A stretch of 64,000 bases of DNA from positions 20,150,275 through 20,214,274 of the forward strand of contig NC_054881.1 of the NCBI RefSeq assembly GCF_018320785.1, written 5' to 3'. Both the position numbers and the translations under genes were made by a program. Position 1 is the stretch's first letter. Every line of letters starts with the position of its first letter. The notes below the pieces were generated by a model. It ran no database searches. It was not told the DNA's origin and worked only from the letters and a program-made list of their open reading frames with translations. Source of the DNA: Cheilinus undulatus (Eukaryota > Chordata > Actinopteri > Labriformes > Labridae). Shown one piece after another: positions 11,311-24,900 of the stretch.

Positions 11311-12943
11311 ACCAAACTTCTTAGTTGCACAGTGCAGTCAGACAAGTAATGTTCACCGGCATCCATCAAACCCAGACTCGCTCATCTAACTGCCAGAGGA
11401 AGGGAAATAAAAAAGGACTCTATTGTTCTATTGGGAAAGTTGAATTCCAGCATAAAAAATCAATCAGAGAAATGCCTGCGATAACACAGATTTGGCATCT
11501 CAGGACTGGATTATGCCCTCCACTCGTCACACATCCAGTTATTTTACACTACTTCCTGTTTGGACTGAGATCTAACACTCTGCGTGCATTTAAATGCTGT
11601 AAACCCATGAGCAGCTTTGCCATGGAGATGTGCAAGATCTGCAAATTCCCAAGCCTTACATCTGCAACAGCTGTACTCTCAAAGCAAAGGTGACGCTCTT
11701 TGTGGCTCAGAGCAGATAAGATACAAAGCTTTGAAAAAATAATCCACTTGCAGTAGACAGGTGTGTTTGAACATGCAAAGTGTAATTTCCAAAATTAGAC
11801 TTCAGTCTCTGGAGTTGTATTATTTAAAAATGTTAATCTAATTTCATAAAACTGTCTTCTGTTGTTGGTTTGATCGACTATGAAGAGTCTTTTGCACTGT
11901 TTTTGGAATAAGTGAGCTATTCTTTTTTCCTATTGGTCATATTTGAGTTAAATACAGACCAAATCACAACAAGTTAAGTTCCTCTGCACCACAGTCCACA
12001 CATGATAGCCATTTTTTAACATATTAAATGAGGGGAGGAATGTCCTCCATCATCATTTTTTCCCCAGCTTTATTATGTGTTCTGCTCTGGCACTCTTTAA
12101 TGCAATTACGAACATCCAAAGCAGTTTTCAGTCAAATAAAACAGTAATGAAGCACCATCCTCAGAAGACGGCGCCCAGGGATCAACACGCAATGCAGCAT
12201 GATATGACTTCATGTTTTTTTTCTTGACAGCAGCAGTGAAGGTTCTCAACCTGAGACAGACTTTAAGCAAAACAGCTTTATGTGAATATGTACATTATAT
12301 ATAGATGATATTTAGAAAAGATAGCTCAGACCAGTTCCATCTTTGTGGCATCAGTTCAATGATTTTCTTTTCGTAGCAGCATGATTCAGAGCTCAGAGCA
12401 AAGGTCCATAAGGAAAAGCTCTTCACAATCTGGTGTGAACCTTGAGTGGCCCGCTCGGAGTCTCAACTTCAGCTCAGTTTAACACTTTCTGAATTTACTG
12501 GAGCTACAACTTCTACTCCAACAGAGAAAGGAATAATCCTTTAACCTTAACTGTAGCTCACCTTTCTTAAACGTTTGTAGCTTAATGACAGAAATCCCAG
12601 CACTCAGTTCTAACATCTTATGCTGTACTGCATTCTTGATGCATTCTTTTCTGTCTTCTATTTGTAAACTTCTCTCGTCCTTTTAAAGAGTATTTTTGTT
12701 TAGGCTACAATTCTGTTATTTCAGGTTTTAAATTGTCCCCCACTGACATAGGAAAGACAAAACCAGAGTCACCAGTTATCTAGAAAATAGTTACTTTTGA
12801 CTTTAACAACACATTTTTGCATTATTCTGTTGAAAAGTACAGCTTTCATTTAGTAAATGGAAAAGACTTAACTGAAGCATCAATCCATGTTTTAAAATTC
12901 ATATTCAATTTCACATGAGAGGTGCCAGAGCACTCTCTGATAT
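11311..12943. other. Gene-poor stretch, nothing recognised
   Basis: Unique-looking AT-rich sequence. I see no exon with good splice signals and no named repeat. Confidence 0.4.
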
Positions 12944-13873
12944 CAGTGGTGGACTCAGAGGGGGGCAGGGGGGATAATGACCCTCCCTGGCACTCTAATG
13001 AAAAATAAAGCCACAAAAATGCCTTCTAGGATGCCACTAACTATACACTAAAGTGTCCTCTAGGCTGTCGTATCAGTTGACAAAATGTGATAAAGTGCCT
13101 TTTACAGTGCCTTCTCAGTGGACAATTAGAGGATTTGTATTAGAGTGCCCTCTTGGGTGCCCTCCCAGTGAGTAAAATTTTGCAAAGTGTCATCTAGGAG
13201 CCATTTTCATTGGGACCTGAATGTTTGTCCAGCAAAAAAAAAAAAAAAAACTAGTCAAAAAGTCTGTGAGGTACTTTAAACATGTTTGATGTGCTGTTTC
13301 TTTGTTCTGTAACACCTGAGGTCCTTACTGCACTATATTTCACTTCAATAAATCTGATAGTTGAAAAACACTGAAATTTGAGTTGCAAGATCTCATTAAG
13401 TAGTTGAGGGTAGGTCCTGAGGCAAGACCAGTTGGAAGCCACTGCTCTAGGTTGTGTTCCAAGATGACAAAAACTGATAAAGTGCCCTCTAGGATGACAC
13501 AATTTGACAAAATGCTTTCCCTCCCAGTGGCCCCTCCACTTGACCAAATTTGATAACATACCCTCTTTATTTCCCTTACAGAAGACAAAACTAAAAAACA
13601 CATCCAGTAATACAATAGTACAATGGGTACCAGAGTGCCATCAGCTACAGGGTATAACTTTTTTTGCTCTCATCCTCACTTATGCATCTTGTGAAATAAA
13701 TAGCTAATTCCTGCTATGCTTTATTACAGAGGTGTAATGGATATAATCTCTATAAAACATTAAAACTCTAGGTTTCTAACTATTTTACTATTAATGTATG
13801 ACAGCTGTTTGTTTGCTGGTGCCCTCTTTATCATTTTCACCCCTGCCCCTCAAACTTCCTCGGTCCACCACTG
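12944..13873. mobile_element. Non-autonomous inverted-repeat element with internal tandem units
   Basis: The left end cagtggtggactcagagggg and the right end (reverse complement cagtggtggaccgaggaagt) form imperfect ~30-bp terminal inverted repeats that begin CAGTGG, as in hAT-type elements. Inside are degenerate repeats of a unit like aaagtgccctctaggatgcc at 13,010-13,210 and 13,475-13,560. A second MITE has inserted at about 13,257-13,444. There is no transposase. A target-site duplication is not convincing. Confidence 0.6.
13257..13444 (-). mobile_element. hAT-like MITE, truncated copy nested in the 12.9-kb element
   Basis: In reverse complement it starts cagtggcttccaactggtct and then follows the copy at 14,006-14,293 for about 150 bp (catcaggacc-like, caatgaga-like and cagatttatt-like blocks). 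Its distal end is missing. Its position inside the other element shows that it inserted later. Confidence 0.65.
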
Positions 13874-14005
13874 TCCAGTGTGGCTGCTTTATTTCCCCAT
13901 AGCTCAATAAAAAATGACAAAGTTTTGTACATCTCTTAATTATGATGACTGATCAACAGTGTTTAATTATGTTTGTAGTGTTGTGCATTGGAAATCCCTT
14001 CAAAT

Positions 14006-14293
14006 CAGTGGTTCTCAACTGGTCGAGCCTCAGGACCAACTATCCACTCTTCAATGAGAAACTGCAACCTCAATTATAGATATTTTTCAACCAGTCAGAT
14101 TTATTTAATGAAGAACACACTTAAGACATCAAAAGGTACAAGCCATGTAGCAGATGAAACACAGAGGATAACAAGCATATTTTTAATGTTTGGACTTTCT
14201 GGCACATTATTTGTTTCCTAACACATTCAGGACCCACTTAAAAGGGCTCCATGACCCACTTTCGGGTCCCAACCCACCAGTTGAGAACCACTG
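14006..14293 (+). mobile_element. hAT-like MITE, full-length copy
   Basis: The left end cagtggttctcaactggt and the right end (reverse complement cagtggttctcaactggtgg) are near-perfect terminal inverted repeats. The flanking 8-mers cttcaaat and cttttaat agree at 6 of 8 positions, consistent with the 8-bp target duplication of hAT elements. The element is 288 bp and non-coding. Related copies lie at 13,257 (inverted) and 24,603 (truncated). Confidence 0.8.
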
Positions 14294-14805
14294 CTTTTAA
14301 TCAAGCTGTAATTATTAATATTGGTCTCAAAGCTACTGTTCACACTTATTTATTCATTGAAAATGCCTGTTCAGTATGAAGTTTCAGTTGTTTTTATAAC
14401 ATTATTAATCTTATATAATTTGGTTATTAACTTTTGTCAGATACATTAGACCCTGAAAAACTTGATGCTTGTGCAAAATTACTAAAATCCATATATAATT
14501 AAAATATGGATTGGCTGCAACTCTGACTTTTTATTCTGCTAAAAGCAGCAAACATTATGGCCTCCTGGCAACAAGATAATTCAGTACCCCAGGCAGTGAT
14601 CTGTGAGCCATACAGACCATGTTTTGGGCCATTGCCAGTGACCATTAAAGTCTGCCTGTGATACATTGATGCAGAAAGTCCTAAGATAAGGGAGCCATGA
14701 CTGATTTGAGGTAAACAATCAACTCTCCTAAGCCTACTTCAACTACTTCTCCCCATTATACATCTTTTGAATGTCTTCACTTCCTTTTTTAAACCAAAGC
14801 AGGAT

Positions 14806-14836
<31 letters not shown>

Positions 14837-15309
14837 TATAAGAAGAAAACGTGCCTATGAAAATTATTGGCACTTTTATGATGCATTAATTGAGATGAAA
14901 ATGGATTAAATGTCCATCTTTCTTGCTGTTGAATGATGTGAATAGTAAGTATATGGCGCCCTCCTATGGCTACATTTTGCACTGCAATCCTCTATTGCAA
15001 AACTCTCAACCAAATCCCGCCCCTGATCAGCCTCGTAACCAATCAAAACACCGTCTTTGACTTTAAGCTGTATGAGTGAATATGTGCATTTGTTTACCCC
15101 AAACATTGCCTGTCAGGAGATGCTACCGCAACAAACTCTACAATTTGGATGATTTTGTTTGAAAAACTCTGTAAAACCTGGGTGAAGCTTCAGAAAAACA
15201 TGTATAATACTATAAATTTGGTAGTTGGTTGGTTTTAAAGAAACAAATAATGCCTTAAAAACAAAAATCAGGACTATAATACTCCAATTCAGTTTGTCTC
15301 TGCTGCCAG
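14294..15309. other. Gene-poor stretch with a microsatellite
   Basis: Holds A15 at 14,806-14,820 followed by (TA)10 at 14,821-14,840. I see nothing else. Confidence 0.5.
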
Positions 15310-15815
15310 CTAAAATCAGTGCCACACGCCGCCAGACTGGTAATTAGCCTCATAAATATAAGAAAACCCACATTTTTTATGTAAAATTAACTTAGTAAAT
15401 ACCTCCGTCATTTAGATTAAGGTTCTGTGTGACTGAAAGTCGTTATAATGACGATTATTTACGGGTTTTTTAATGCCTGAATTGGAAGTGTAAACGTTAA
15501 CCAACTTAGAAACTGGCACTAACTGTTAGCTAGCTTTACGTTTTAGTTATCAACCGTTACTACGCACTTAATAATTCATCAGATATGTCGTTGGCTTTTG
15601 TCGGTAGTCGAGTAAATCTGACTGTAACTTCGTAAAGAAACCTCTGTAGCCTGTTAACGGCTTATGGGGTTTGTTGTGGTCTGAATGCCATGGTGACAAA
15701 GGGGTGGGTCTTTTCTCTTTAAGTTTTGTGGTTTTCAAGGCAACCGACCCGAGTGAAATCTCTGAAAATCCTGCCTGCTTAACCGACCAGTGATGCATCC
15801 TCTTCAAATAAGGTA
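15310..15815 (+). promoter_or_regulatory. CpG-enriched block, candidate akna promoter / first exon
   Basis: CG dinucleotides are clearly denser here (about 16 in 15,400-15,800) than in the surrounding AT-rich, CpG-poor sequence. The block ends in a donor-like aataag|gtaggt at about 15,811. It lies about 5.6 kb upstream of the first akna exon with a recognisable acceptor (21,395), which must have at least one upstream non-coding exon. Linking this block to akna is inference. It could be a CpG-containing repeat. Confidence 0.25.
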
Positions 15816-18800
15816 GGTTTAAATGCAAAAAAAAAAAAAAAAACCTCTGATGTAAAGTTGTTTTCTCTTCATAACTTTTTCTGTTTTGATTTGTTTGTAT
15901 TGTCTATATCTGTACTCTCTGTGTTTCTCATCCCACCTGACTGACTGGTTGGACTTGAATAACATTTGCTGGTACTTGGATGTTGTTGAACGAGTCTGCT
16001 TGGGTTTTCCTGAGTTGCAAAAACTGAAAAATGCTGTTATAAAGTATTGGGACTTGTCTTAAAATGTTAATTGTAAGTTGTGGTGTCTTGCCTTTTTATC
16101 CTTGTAACTGAACAGAAAGAGTCTGGTCGATGTATGTATGTATGAGTGAGGGGATGCAATATTGTTCACATGGTTTATACTAAGGCTGGGCAAGTTCCTA
16201 GTTAGAATCGTACATTTTCCAAGGAGTTACAGGGTAACAGTGTGATTTATGTTGACTCAGCATAATTTAATGTTACAGGATAAGGAGAGACAGAGCTGCA
16301 ACAAAAGAGTTATGGAGGGTCATGAGGGACAATGACCTTAAGTGAATTCATTTTTTTAGGTACACCCAAACGTAGCAGGAGTTAGCAGTGACTGTTTTAT
16401 AAAGCATTGGTCTATTTGTATTTTTGGCCACTAGTTAGTATTTGAAATGTCAAGTCTAAATATAGACTGACTTTATTTGTTACTTATTATCTATGCAACG
16501 TTATCATTTGATATCGTTCCTTTTCACTGACAAGAAGTTGATTTTCATGTCTTTTTCATGTACATGTTGACGTTGTGCTCCTAGCTGTTATTATAGGTGC
16601 TTGTGTTATATTTGGCATTTGATCCATGCAGATTTTGTTAAACTTGACTTTGTTTGTGTTCTTTCTGCATTTCCTTTCAGCTAAAAGAGGTACAATGTTT
16701 GGTCTATGCTGCCCAGCCCTAGTTCAGTGTGAGAACTGTTGTTTCCTCACATGGCTAAGACATGGCACATGGGCAAGTGCTAGGGATGGGAATCAAGAAC
16801 CGGTTCTAATTGGTTCAATCCATTGACATAATTTACTTTTAATCTTAATGATTTTCTTATCAATGTTGTACTTCACAGGCCTTGAAAAACACTGTCATGC
16901 AAGAGGCAGTCGTTACGAAAAAGAGAAGTAGAGGAAGCAAACATGGCAGTCACGAAACCAGGCTAAAGCAGTCGAAAGTGGCTCCATTTCTAAAAAAAAC
17001 GACATGAGCAGCACAATGTGCAACATCTGTTGAACAGGGATTTGATTCTACCACATATTATTAATGTATACTTTTCCAATTGTAGGTTCTCCGTAATGAA
17101 ATTTGGATGTGGTTTCTCTAGTTATGTGTGAAATTGATAAAAACTATACATTTTTTTTGCATTATAAAATCAAACTTCATCTCCCTCGTTGATTGCTACA
17201 AACAACCACTGACAGGCAGTGAGCTCTGAGTGATCAATAATAGTCAGTGCTACTTTATGTTGCTTACAATTAAAAATTTGTTCTCTAATCTTAAAAGATT
17301 AAGCATTTTGTTACATTCATGCATTCTGCCAGCTTATATTGGCAATATGTACCTGAGGAAATTTTCTATCTGATGTTAACAATAGGTAGCTTTTTGAGCT
17401 GTCATCTGCAGATGCCATTATCATAACGATTAAATCTTCAGGATGCAGAATGTAATCTACAAAGAAGCTTGTTTTATCTGACTGATCATCTGAAGATATT
17501 TCAGTTGATATAAAAAGACGAAAACAGCAATTCTTTACATGACCAGAGGATGTACTCAATAATTAAAGTTAGTTGATTATTAATATATTTTCTTTCTTAA
17601 GTAACAGATTTGCAGACCAGTCATCTCAGCACTGGGATATTAGTCACAAAACACTTTTAATCACTCGCTCTTCTAACCTGATCATTTTACAAAATTAGTT
17701 GCAATGTAAAGTTAGGGCTGATACCATCATTGTTCATCACCTCTGCTGGTGTAACACTCTTACTATGCCAACACTTTCTCTGGTATTCAACCATGACAAC
17801 AGATCAGAGTTTGTCAAACATTTGGCCTCTTCAGTCCAGAAAAAAATACTTGATTCAGCAGATATGTCTATCAGATGTCACTATAGAATTGATTAGACTT
17901 AACATATAAATATTGGCCACTGCACTAATATCTATTCATACCACATTATTTGCAGATGTCTGATGTTTTTCAACAGGGCCGATGTCTTCCAATACCAGTG
18001 TTGAACTGATGCATGTTCCTGAATTCACAGAGCCCCCTGTCCTTCCTAAGAAGATTAGCTGTCATATCTGAGTCACCCGCCCGTCCTTAACTGCTCACTG
18101 TAACTTTGGTAGCCTCTGTGTCAGCTCCTGCTGCACTCCGGTTCACTTTAATCAAAATTCAGACGGTGTGTTGCCCTGTGAAAATTCACATAGTGTCCCT
18201 CCTGGCCTGGTTGACTGGTTCTGTGACAGTTTTGGGAACGACAGTATAACTTGGCAGAAATTTCCCTTCTTCATTCATCTGTTTGTCACCTTTCCCTAGC
18301 TCATGCTATCATGCTTTTTTTCTTTCCTGTTTTTTTCCCATGTCTTTTTCCTTTATCCACAGCCCATCTGTCTATCTAGGATGCAGGGTTAGCTAGCCTG
18401 ACAGTCAGGTGATTACAGCCATGCTGTCTGTGTATCTGAGGAGCTTAGCTAGCCTCCTGTCTTCAATGTATTCTCTGATCATCATTGTCTGTTTACAATC
18501 GCTTGAAGCCCCCTCCAAGGGCTTTAGGGCAGCTTAATTCCCCCAATCTGGCAGCTCAGATAAGTCTGTAGTTCCCCTGGTAATGAACAGGGAGTTTGAG
18601 CAGAGTAACAGGTGAGTTTGTTCTTTGCTTTATTCATAGCATAAAGCAGCTCAGAAAACCAGCAGGGAAATCTGGGAAGATTTTCAATTTGAAGCTTGAT
18701 ATTACCAGAAGTGTGCTATCCTCTGCTTTTTTTTCTAAAATAGTTATTGTAGGTCGTTGTTAGTGCTCAGAACAAAAATAAATAATCTGCCAAAAGTGAT

Positions 18801-21394
18801 ATTATTGTTAAGAAGATGGCAGAGAAAACGTACTTAGTATTTAAGTGCTTTATTGTTTATAACTTGTGATAACCTTTGCACTGATTTTTCTCTCATAGTC
18901 TTCTGGTTGTGGTTCTGTATTTGGTTTCCTCAAAAGTTGTGAGTGAGAAAAGGGTGCAGGAAATAACTAAGTAACATCATAATCATAATGTGAATTTGAT
19001 TTCTTTCCTAAGAAAGTTTTATTTTTAGTCTCTCAGTTGTTTATGTGATGGGCTGTGCTCTCATTCCTTGTGGTCTGCTTTAAATGCATGTTGAGTTTGC
19101 TGTGCAGGCCAGCATGCAGACTCTCTGCTGATGTGTGTCTGAAAGGCTCATAGAGAGAGCACGATGTGGGTTCATCAGTGCTACGCACTAAGCCTTGTGT
19201 TTGTTTCTTACTCAAAACAAGTGTCTCTGGATAAACACAAATATGTCAGGCTTTCTGAGCAAAATACCCTGTCCTGGCGTGAGTAAATGTGTTAGGTTCT
19301 CCTGTTGGATAAAAGACACTGTAAGAAGCTCATAATCTTCTTCTATTAATCTGGGTTGACTTAAATGCAAAAATGCATGGAGACCACTTTTCTTAATGAG
19401 AATCTCAGCACTGCTGTACAAAATGTATTTAAATGATAGCTTTGTGTGCTGATTTAAACAAAGTTGACAAGTGTCCCTGAAAATGGTTCTTGTTAAAATC
19501 TTTGTTTTGTGTCATGATGACATGCAGTTTATTCAGCTGCATGCACTCTAAGTGCTAGCTTAAGCACATGTAGAGCACCACAGCTGACCAGAAAGCTGCA
19601 TCACAAGTGACTGACTGTGTTACATAATGTGTGATATTAAAGAATACAGTAATTTGTTCAACAAAGTAGTTTTCTGAATACATTTGCATACTCATAGCGG
19701 TGCAAAATGGTCGCCGTCACTGTTTTTTTTTTTTTTTTTTTTTTTTTTTCCACATTATTTAGGACATCATATGCCCCTCTAAAGAAGTTTTAGTATCAAA
19801 ACACCAGATTGGTTTGGCTCTGAACTCATTCACTGAAGCTAAAATTTAGAGTTTGTATAGAAATGGGTCAAGGGTCCAACCCTATACTCTATAACATTTA
19901 ACAGAATGTTTCTAGTTGTTATGGGGTGTTTGCATCCTTCTAATGATGGATAAAGTTTATTTTTTGCATTGGAACAGAGGGTAGACCTTGGCAGTATAGC
20001 TCTCTAACACATTATGTTGAGACTTGTCAGACATGCTGAAAGCTTAGCTTTTGTTCATGTTGTGTTGTTACCATAGTGAGCGCTGCAGGTCTCAGCAAAC
20101 ACTTGGGAACTAGATGTGATATTGTGAACTAGCAGTCTAATCCCAGCACAATTACATGCTTTGAGAAGTGGTGTGACCTACCAAAACATTTTTTGCAGGA
20201 GACAAAAACACAATGTTTATTTGCTGGGTAGACATAATATGTCTCTGGACTGACTTAAGAATTATTTGGTAGTAGTTTCAGAATTGCCACATAAAAAAAA
20301 ATCTCTTCACAAAATAAAAGCCTTGCACTCATTTACAAATGACACAGACAGTTGGACACAGCAGCAAAGACACTAAAAGTAAATCACATGACTGCAGAGA
20401 ACTAAAAATTAATCCGTCACACAAAAGCTTTAAACAAATTAAAACCTCTCACTTCCTGTTGGTTTCTTGTTTGTGCTTTGCAAAGTCTTTCAGTAATCTA
20501 AAATGAATAATTTAGGCCTTAATTCACAGAAATTAAAATATTGTCGCTACATTGGATGGATAGCACATGAATCCATTTAAATAAAAAAATAAAGTGTTTA
20601 ATTGTCCTTGCTTCGAGCTAAGTCGATAAACTGACAGATGACAGAGATATTTCACAGTTTGATGCCTTTGCATGGTAGTGACTTTTGTTTGACGTGATTG
20701 TGTTTCTCATGATAGCATTTAATTTTTGTTTTTGGCTCTAAGGACATTACACAGCAGCTACTCCCCCTGTTGGGGAATAATAAACACAATATTTATGAGT
20801 GCTACAGTGTGCACCATTATAATAATGTTAAGGTGTTATTTTCCCTATAGAACAGCTTAGCTGCTGGTCTGCAGTCATTTTTGACTTTCAGATAGTTCAA
20901 AAGTTATTTTAAAGGTTGTGATTATACTCATAGGAATCACAATCACAGACAGTATGCATATTTGCAGGAACAACTTTTTGTATGGTGCAGGGCTGCAACA
21001 AAATTCATTGTTTGTAAAGCAGGTCTTTTCCTTTGATTACTTAATGATTAAATCATCTGCTGTATTAATTCTGAATGATTTTCAGTGCCAGAGTTTGTGT
21101 ATTATCTTATTCAATTTTGTTTAAGTTTTAAGTGGATATTTAGCTGTCCCTGCTACCAACAAATACTCACATTAAAAAATAGAAATAGTCATAAATATGT
21201 GATTTTTGTTGAGCACAATCTCCTTAACAGAGGGAATTTAGGATTTTACTCTGGAAGTGTGAACAATAAAGTACACAACCTTATGCCTATCATTCAGATC
21301 TTCTTTTTATGGACTGTCCCTGGAGTTATTTATGTGGCATTTCTAAGGTAAAAAGAAACTAAAGAGCTGATATTACTTTGTGTTTTATTTACAG
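15816..21394 (+). other. Upstream region or first intron of akna
   Basis: No coding exon was recognised. A poly-T tract of 27 T lies at 19,723-19,749. A donor-like gtaacag|gtgagt near 18,611 is a second candidate end for a 5' non-coding exon. At about 16,780 a taggg-type start with an aaccggttct core looks like the edge of a common fish repeat. The rest is AT-rich with short uninformative ORFs. Confidence 0.4.
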
Positions 21395-21633
21395 CTTCTG
21401 TAAAGGTCCCCTCTTCATCAAGACTGCTGATTGGCTGAGAGGAAGTCCTGAGCTGAGCCTGATTCCAGCTTACTGACATGACCTGTGATCACTAAACTTC
21501 TGTAGCCATGGTTTTTAAAATGGGCATCACTGCAGAGCCAGACCAACAGGAAGAGATGCAGAAGGTTCTTGTCCCTGGCTGAGACAGCATCTAAGGTCAG
21601 AGCTGAGACCTGGAGGAGGCAACAACTGTTAGA
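21395..21633 (+). other. akna: akna 5' UTR part of first coding exon
   Basis: The acceptor tgttttatttacag is followed by 239 nt of untranslated leader before the chosen ATG at 21,634. It contains a 24-codon upstream ORF (21,508-21,582) in a strong context (gccatgg), ending in TGA well before the main start. The acceptor implies at least one more non-coding exon upstream. Confidence 0.65.
21508..21582 (+). promoter_or_regulatory. Upstream ORF in akna leader
   Basis: ATG in a near-ideal Kozak context (gccATGg), 24 codons, TGA stop, 51 nt before the akna start. Upstream ORFs of this kind usually lower translation of the main frame. Its effect here is inference. Confidence 0.45.
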
Positions 21634-21967
21634 ATGGAGACCAGAAAAAACACCACAGCAGGGGTTCTTTTCTGGACCCCTGCCCCTGCCCGGACCTCAA
21701 CCCCCAGCTCTGTGATATCTGAGGAAGAGTTGGAGGGTGAAGAGGAAGAACAAGCACAGAGAGATGATGATGACTTTGCCAGCCAGATGGATGACAACGG
21801 CATCATTGGTCTGTCTGAAGCACTGGAGGACATGGAGCTGAGGAGAACTTTTGTTGATATGGACATTAATTGTAATGCTAACCTTGGACCTGGACCCCTC
21901 AAACCAGAGGAGGAAGACCCCAGTGAGGATGACGGGGAGTTGAGTGGCAACCGGAGAGATCTGTCCT
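21634..21967 (+). CDS. akna: akna coding exon 1
   Basis: Start ATG in good context (agaATGg, A at -3 and G at +4). The segment is acidic, with SEEELEGEEEE and KPEEEDPSEDDGE. Donor TCCT|gtgagt leaves one base, which joins exon 2 to give Cys-His-Asp. Confidence 0.85.
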
Positions 21968-24900
21968 GTGAGTTTTGATCATATGCTATTGTATCTCATT
22001 TACTAGACAATAGTCTTGACTGAAGTCCAACCCAAACTCCAAAAAGGTTGGGGTGCTGTCTAAAATTAAAACGGAATGCAGTGATTTACAAATCTTATAC
22101 ACCCATGCTTTATTCACAATAGAACATAACATATCAGATGTGGAAAGTGAGTCATTTTACCATTCATGGAAAATATTAGCACATTTTGAATTTGATGGCA
22201 ACACATCTGAAAAAGCAGGGACGGGGCCATTCTTGCTGTTTAACTGTCCACTGTTTTCTTTGCTGGGTTCGTCATTTTATGATGCACCAAATGTTTTCTA
22301 TTGTTAAAAGGTCTGGACTGCAGGCAGGGCAGCTCCGGACTCTTCTACTGTGAAGTCATACTGTTGTGATGGATGCGGTATGTGGTTTAGTATTGTCTTG
22401 CTGAAATATGCAAGGCCTTCCCTGAAAGAAACATTGTCCTGATAGGAGCATACAGTATGGTTGCTCTCAACCTTCTATGTACTTTTCAGCACTGAGAGTG
22501 CCTTTCCAGATGTGTAAGCTGCCCATGCTAGAGAAACTAATGTAACCCCATAACATCAGAGATGCAGGCTATTGAACTGTGGGCTGATAAAAAGCTGGAT
22601 GGTCCCGCCCCATTTTAGTCCACAGGACATGGCAACCCTGGTTTCCAAAAGGAATTTAAATTTTGATGAAAATAACCACAGAACAGTTTTCCATTTGACT
22701 GAATCCATTAGATTTGGCCCAGAAAAGACAGTGCATCAACTTTTTGAGAATTGGTGTTTTACTTACTATCAATAGTCTTAATCCTTAGCAGTGAGTTTAA
22801 ATGAAATATAATGCTAGTTTAACAAATTTAAACTCTAAACTATGAATTAGATATTTATAATTATGTTGTGAAAGTCTTGTTTTCTTGTTTTATCAGATTA
22901 TAGATGTTAAGAGTCCTGTGTTATTTTTAAACCTGTTTCTTTTATTTCTTTCTGTAGGTCATGACTTCATGGATACACAGACAGTTTATGACCAGATGTT
23001 GCAAAGGAAAGACAAGCAGGGGATGGAGTTTCTTCATCCAAGTGATAAATACTTGGACATGTCAGAGGAGGAGAGCAGTAGCAAGAAAGCTGGGAACAAA
23101 AGTGACAGAAAAAGAAATAAAAATGAAACTGGAACCAAGAATAGCTCAACTGAGAGCCATACTTCTAAAAGAGAGACTGTGAAGATCAGCTCCACACAAT
23201 CTTGTAGTGATCACTTGACAGATTTGGAAACCTGTGGAGTCTCAAATCATCACTGCCCAGTACCCCAGCCTGCCTCATCTGCTACCCTACCAGTTTCCCC
23301 CCATGTTCTTCACTTCACTGCTGAAAAAATCACTGCTGCAGGTATTGAAGCTGAAACTTTGCCTGACATGAGCTCCATAGAAAGTTGTCATGAATCACCC
23401 AGGAGCCACACAAGCCTCAAGTTCAGTCCCCAGTGCCCCGAGATAAAGCTAAAGGCATCTTTTGAGCCAACAGCCATGTTACCTGAAGTTGCTGTGTTGG
23501 ATGGACACAACAAAGGAACTGATGAACCTTCAAAGGGATTGAAAAAGCTAGATAAACATCATAAACAGCCTAAACCTTCTCCAAGAAAGACAACAAAGCT
23601 TTCTCCTGAAGCTACATACTGTAGGACTCGTGGCCTCGGCTCAGACAGGGCAGACTCTGTAAGGCAGACCACAAATTCTAACAGAGAGTTGAGGGCATCT
23701 AGAACCAGGAGTGGTGCAGCGAAAGTGGATGAATCCAGGTGAGTCAGGTTCCATTGCCTGTTTTATCATAACTTGCGTCAAAATATTCAAGTTATGATAT
23801 AACGATATAAGCTGGGAGCTACAGTCCTTGTCTAAGACTCAGTCTCAAGGTTTACTTTTGCAATCTGTTCCCTAAGTCTGTCTTGAGATAGGCAAAAGGA
23901 GATTAAGATATGCTGGAAGAGATGTCATGTCTTGAGGAGCTGGTCTCTTTAAACCTTTTTAAAGATAGATTGAAGACATTGGAGGAAGATGTGCCAGTTT
24001 GAAGATATTTTGACTGATGACTTTTTGCTATGAAGCCAGAATTTAGCTGAGCTGTGATTGTAATTGCTCTGTTTTTTAAGTCTTTTTTAAATGTGCTGCT
24101 GGCTGTCTTGCCAGGGCCCTTAATAGCATTGCATCCTTAATCTAAATTCCTGGTTAAATACATTTTAATTAAAAAAAACTATGACAAATTTTCTCATTCT
24201 TTCAGAAAAGAGCCTCTGAGTTACCGGATGCCTGACTTCTCCAAGGTGGAGCCCAGGGTCCGTTTCCCTAAGAGTGGTTACACTCCCCCCAAGAGCAGAC
24301 GATCTTTCAAGAGGGAGTCCCTATCACCTGAGCCCCTTGTAGTGTTTAAATCCCCTGCTGAGATTGTCAAAGAAGTCTTTCTTAACACCAGTGATGGATC
24401 TCCTGAGATGTCTGGCTCTCACCAAACACCAAACAGTGCCCCAATATCCATTGTGCCTCAGGGTTTCAGATCTCCACAGCAGGCCACCACGATGATGGAA
24501 GAACTGCAGGTACTGCTGAAGACTGAAAGGACACGGACTCTAAGCAGACTACATAAAAAAGATATGTTTTTGTCACAAACTAATTATTTACATTTTTTAA
24601 AGCAGTGGTTCTCAACTGGTCAGGCATCAGGACCCACCATCCTGTTCTTATGAGAAATTAGGACCCAATCTCTGAAAGATTTTCAACCACCAAATCAGAA
24701 ATATTAGTTTGGACCTTAGATGAGAGAAAATAAATACAATACAATACAATACAATACAAGAACTTTATTCATCCCCGAAGGGAAATTCACTCGTCTGGGC
24801 TTCTCATCTGTTTACTGTTTAAATGATAATCAAGGAGAAAGGACAAAAAAATGTGTGGAATGTGGAAATTTTGTACATTCTTAAAGGAATTATCGTATCT

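Noticed and set aside
13251..13615. Overlapping - strand ORFs of 116 and 91 codons
   Set aside because: They run through a nested MITE; the peptide recurs in the other MITE copies (WFSTGxASGPT), so it is a repeat translation.
24510..24653. Extension of akna exon 3 past 24,509 to the stop at 24,651
   Set aside because: The extension reads into a hAT-like MITE, while the donor at 24,509 joins the conserved AKNA helix exon in frame.
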